From positions 1 through 10,962 of the forward strand of contig JAQIWT010001396.1 in NCBI GenBank assembly GCA_034696485.1: 10,962 nt of DNA, written 5' to 3'. The stretch is from Isohypsibius dastychi. Its lineage: Eukaryota; Tardigrada; Eutardigrada; Parachela; Isohypsibiidae. The notes beneath the pieces are model-generated. The model ran no database searches. It was not told the origin of the DNA and saw only the letters and a list, made by a program, of their open reading frames with translations. Numbering within the stretch: the stretch's first letter is position 1; each line of letters starts with the position of its first letter. The translations under genes were made by a program, and so were the position numbers. Shown here in pieces: positions 7,985 to 10,962 of the stretch.

Positions 7985-8091
7985 CTGCCAGAAAGCACTG
8001 AGGCTTCTCATATCTGAACCGTCGTTCTGCACCACTTGGATTCCAGGAATTATTTGATTATTTGAATTTATTTTTCATATCTTTTTCCAAA

Positions 8092-9334
8092 ATGATGAAC
8101 GGGATCAGCTTGTTTGTAGTAACTCTGGCGCTGGTGATGAGCGGTCAGTCATTTCCGGCTTTTCATGTATTACAATCTGGACACTGATGTATTTCTTTGA
8201 ATATTGCAGCTGAAACAAAACCGACCGATCGGAAGAAGTTGATCAAGGAATTCTTCTGCCAATATTATTCGGATTATACGATGACATGCTACCTACATTG
8301 GCGGGAGCGGATGTTTGCGGAAGCGACGGGAAGTTCGGAGGCATTTGACCCTGCCTTCGGCATAGTCGGACAAGGAACACCGGTTAAAGCCACTTGGACA
8401 AACGAAGATGGTAAGAACAGGAACATTGATTTTGTCGAATTAATTTGTTGGTCTGAAGAAATTTTGATCGTACGGTCGAACATACCGGCAGCAGAATACC
8501 GGAGCAGTTCGTTTATTACCGAATCTTATTTTTAAGAATAGTTCAAGATTTACAATCCGCTCTGGCGAAAATGGCTCATTGGAAATTCCTTGCGGATTCT
8601 GAGAACAAAATAAAGTTGCAAGACGATAATAGATTCCAAATGAAAACGATTCGCGCATACTGTGATGCGTTATGCTGTTGGATCTAGTAAAGAATGCCAT
8701 CAGCATAGTTGTCAGAATCGTGAATTGAGTGAAAAAAATGGGGATTGTTAAACGTGAAACATATAGAAAGGCTAAGGAAAATCAAATGTGTTTTTTTAAA
8801 TTCAGAAATATGTTGCAGGAATATTCCACTCGAATGATCCAGCTGGTCCTCGGAAGTACTTGGGAACTTGTGATTTCGTCGTTGGGAAAAGCTTTTCATG
8901 TAGTGGACCGCCATCATTCTCTGTCGACCCGGAAACCGGCGCGACGTTTGGACTCGGTGGAGCCATGTTCCAAGGACTCGCTTTCTCGGGCGTTCCTCCA
9001 AGTAAGTTTCCTCGAAATATTAGATTGTCGCCCCTTATCGAAATCTGGAAATTTAAAGATATTGTCCAGAAAGTTCAATTTTCAGAACTTGAAATTTGTA
9101 TAGGCAGTGCCGTTCTCGATGTATGAGCGAACTGTTCTGGTAAACCTAGGTCATTTGGCATTTTCGAGTCATGGACTTTCTTCAAAAGCATTTGTCATCT
9201 TCAGACTTTTTTAATTCATTTGAAGAATTGCGGCATTAATCTAGCGTGTTCATAACTGGATTACTTACCGTTAATATTTTTCAGATCGCATCAAACTGGA
9301 GCCGTTGCCAGCTGGTATACCGCCGACAAACTAA
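8092..9334 (+). CDS. Secreted four-cysteine protein of unknown family (four exons)
   Basis: Exons: 8092-8143, 8210-8410, 8819-9001 and 9285-9334, 486 nt and 161 aa; all introns are GT-AG and every one is phase 1. The N-terminus MMNGISLFVVTLALVMSA is a typical signal peptide, with likely cleavage before ETKPTD. The mature part has four cysteines in two C-X9-C pairs: C34/C44 (with aromatic FFCQYYSDYTMTCYLHW) and C102/C112. Two disulfides are therefore likely. The second half is rich in Gly, Phe, Pro and Ser, with SGPPSFSVDPETGATFGLGG, and the tail is Pro-rich (LEPLPAGIPPTN). There is no transmembrane segment. I do not recognise the family. The acceptor ending at 8818 was chosen over the AG at about 8805 because only it keeps the Gly/Cys frame. 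ATG 8092 begins the signal peptide; the next codon is also ATG. Confidence 0.72.
8411..8818 (+). other. Intron 2 of the secreted-protein gene
   Basis: Donor GTAAGA, acceptor TGTTGCAG, 408 bp. Retention would add about 41 codons before a stop at 8533-8535, with no cysteine-pair continuation. I see nothing else in it. Confidence 0.6.
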
Positions 9335-9750
9335 GTTTTTGCGTTGTTTTTAGCATGCCTGATTGGTCCATTCATTATGTTCAATATATTTTCAGTAACT
9401 TGGAAAAAAACATGTTGTAATATAATATGATATATCTCGTTGTTGAGTTAAAGCACCGTAACTGTCAAACGGTCTGATTAACTAACTGGTGACCTTTATG
9501 TATTTTTGAGTCGTTGGTTAAAGTTTGCATCAATTTGCAAGAAAGTTTCGGCGATGACCTTTTCATCAAATAAAATTCATGAATCTTTCAATTCATTACG
9601 TCATTTCCGGTTGTATTTATTTGCCCCTGGAGAATGGCTTATGTCGATATTGATGCACGACAAAAGAATGGACCTGGTCTCCCGTTTCGTCACAGACGCG
9701 GATTTCCTGTTAACGACCGGATTATCAATTGTAAATACACAATAAAGTCA
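9335..9750 (+). other. Probable 3' UTR of the secreted-protein gene
   Basis: AT-rich sequence follows the TAA at 9332-9334 up to the first AATAAA at 9741. The part from 9634 is open in two plus frames and reads somewhat like coding sequence, but no gene structure supports it. Confidence 0.4.
9741..9746 (+). terminator. Poly(A) signal AATAAA, probably of the secreted-protein gene
   Basis: First canonical AATAAA after the stop codon, 407 bases downstream of it, within AT-rich plus-strand sequence. Confidence 0.4.
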
Positions 9751-10915
9751 ACATGAACTCTGTCCGCACCACTAGAAAATGAGATATCGATATGCGAGCG
9801 ATTTGAACAACGGAGGCGTAGGTCGCCGTCATTCATGAACGTAATCCACAGGTTTTTCTGACCAATTTACCTGCTGAGCCTCGGCTCTTATTCAGTCAAT
9901 CACACTCTTGATCCTCCAACCAAACTGTTACTTGTTGATGGCAACTTTTAGCAGTTCATCTGACATCGCTCTGTGTGTCTGTCAAAGCGTTGATGTGGAG
10001 AGCGAAGAGGCAAACCTGGATACCATTTGATTATTTTTGGAGGACATTGTTTTACAATTGGACATTGAAACCAATATTGATGAGGTACGTTGGAGAACGC
10101 TATGTGTTTCAGAATCATTTTTATTGGTTAGCGAACAGGAAATTACGTCGAGAACTGCAATAAATTATGGTTGATTTATTGTGGTTTGGACAGAATCTTG
10201 GGTTGCTTTGCACTTAAATGGATTGTTCCATTTTTTGATCATATACGTAAAACTTATTTGATCTTGTGACAAAAACAGAACAATTGTAACAATATATTTC
10301 TATGCATGTATTGCAAAGAAATTTATCAACAACAGTCGTTAAGATCTCGGTCATACGAATATTTCGCCGATGAACTGGAATTACAATTTATTATATTCAA
10401 TGTAGTTGACTTAATGTGTTCGGAATTTTAATTCTTTGTTTTATGCCTTATTTATGAAATTTATTTCAATGCTGTGTTGCTCTGCTGCTTTATCTTCTGT
10501 TTTACCTGAGCGAGAAACAATCAAGAAACCAGCTTCTTTAACATTCTGTACCAAGTACAAGGCAATTCAAAAATTCGCAACTTAATGACCGATAACCTCT
10601 ACGATCAGCCAGTTTTTGCAAAAACAATAAGTTCTATAAAATAATCGATTGATGAGTGTTGATCAAAGTGTGTTGAATTTACGTGTACGTAATGCAGATG
10701 TTTCCCAGACTAAATTGTCGCTCGGTCATGTTCACATTCACAACTGATAAAGTACACACTCTGTGCTATATATTAATTCAGACTGCGAACCTGGCAATTA
10801 TGTACTATCTATTTAATATTTTAGTATTCTGTTTAGTACTTCAGATCGCCAAATTCAACTTTTGTTCACGTTATCCATTTTGGAAGATCGTTTAATGGTT
10901 TATTCTTTGTCACAG
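9751..10915. other. AT-rich intergenic region or upstream intron
   Basis: More than 1.1 kb without a gene I can support. Open frames at about 9975-10163 and 10683-10895 lack a good start, splice signals and motifs. A second AATAAA is at 10159-10164. No tRNA, rRNA or transposon ends are visible. The right edge (about 10905-10915, TTCTTTGTCACAG) looks like a splice acceptor, so part of the region could be a 5' UTR intron of the next gene. Confidence 0.4.
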
Positions 10916-10962
10916 GAGCAGTTGAAAAATGAGCTTCTTCAGTTTCAAATCCAAACAACCCG
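10916..10962 (+). CDS. Probable 5' end of a further gene, cut by the window edge
   Basis: A splice-acceptor-like TTCTTTGTCACAG ends at 10915. Thirteen bases later an ATG in A-rich context (GAAAAATGAG, ATG at 10929) opens MSFFSFKSKQP and runs off the window. The acceptor-short-leader-ATG arrangement fits a 5' UTR intron or a trans-splice site. Eleven residues are too few to name a family. Confidence 0.4.

Larger units (their letters stand above)
7386..8091. other. Intergenic region with a possible small minus-strand reading frame and a TATA box
   Basis: The receptor-type gene ends at 7385. An ATTAAA at 7468-7473 is a possible poly(A) signal for it. The middle (7567-7841) holds overlapping basic minus-strand reading frames, described separately. 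A TATA box for the next gene lies at 7977. No RNA gene is recognisable. Confidence 0.4.

Noticed and set aside
8684-9001. 105-codon minus-strand open frame
   Set aside because: It is antisense to exon 3 of the secreted-protein gene and runs through AT-rich intron sequence.
1-10962. Search for tRNA genes, CRISPR arrays, bacterial operons and transposon ends
   Set aside because: No tRNA B-box with a foldable arm, no spaced direct-repeat array, no ribosome-binding-site-spaced operon and no terminal inverted repeats with target duplication were visible by eye.

Overview
The window looks like animal (metazoan) nuclear DNA, most likely from an ecdysozoan such as a nematode, springtail, mite or tardigrade. 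No bacterial features are visible. The genes are broken by short GT-AG introns, many of 54-70 bp with T-rich acceptors, and intergenic DNA is AT-rich. The proteins are animal families: nuclear-receptor zinc fingers and a MATH/BTB-type POZ protein. I cannot fix the lineage from the sequence alone.

Layout, left to right. At 1-107 the last 34 codons of an upstream plus-strand gene run in from outside, followed by a poly(A) signal. After about 0.8 kb without a convincing gene, a nine-exon nuclear receptor (1020-4279, plus, 494 aa) has a full two-finger DNA-binding domain, a long hinge and a recognisable ligand-binding domain. A MATH/BTB-type gene (6224-4779, minus, 440 aa) converges on it; the gap between their stop codons holds broken, ligand-binding-domain-like fragments. 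About 290 bp beyond the BTB start, and divergent from it, is a second nuclear-receptor-type gene (6515-7385, plus, 250 aa). It has a very divergent finger domain, an acidic middle and a basic tail, and no ligand-binding domain. Next comes a low-confidence small basic minus-strand reading frame. Then a TATA-driven gene (8092-9334, plus, four exons) encodes a 161-aa secreted protein with four cysteines. The last 1.6 kb is mostly non-coding and ends in the probable first codons of another plus-strand gene.

All multi-exon models were built by hand from reading-frame continuity, splice consensus, phase matching and protein motifs; there is no transcript evidence. The most informative observation is that the two receptor-type genes share intron position and phase at two places (phase 0 directly after the fifth P-box residue, phase 1 nine residues after the last finger cysteine). 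This argues for common descent although the second gene has lost the usual P-box and the ligand-binding domain. The two receptor genes are probably transcription factors, and the BTB protein is probably a CUL3-type adaptor or nuclear factor. Nothing in the sequence shows that they act together.
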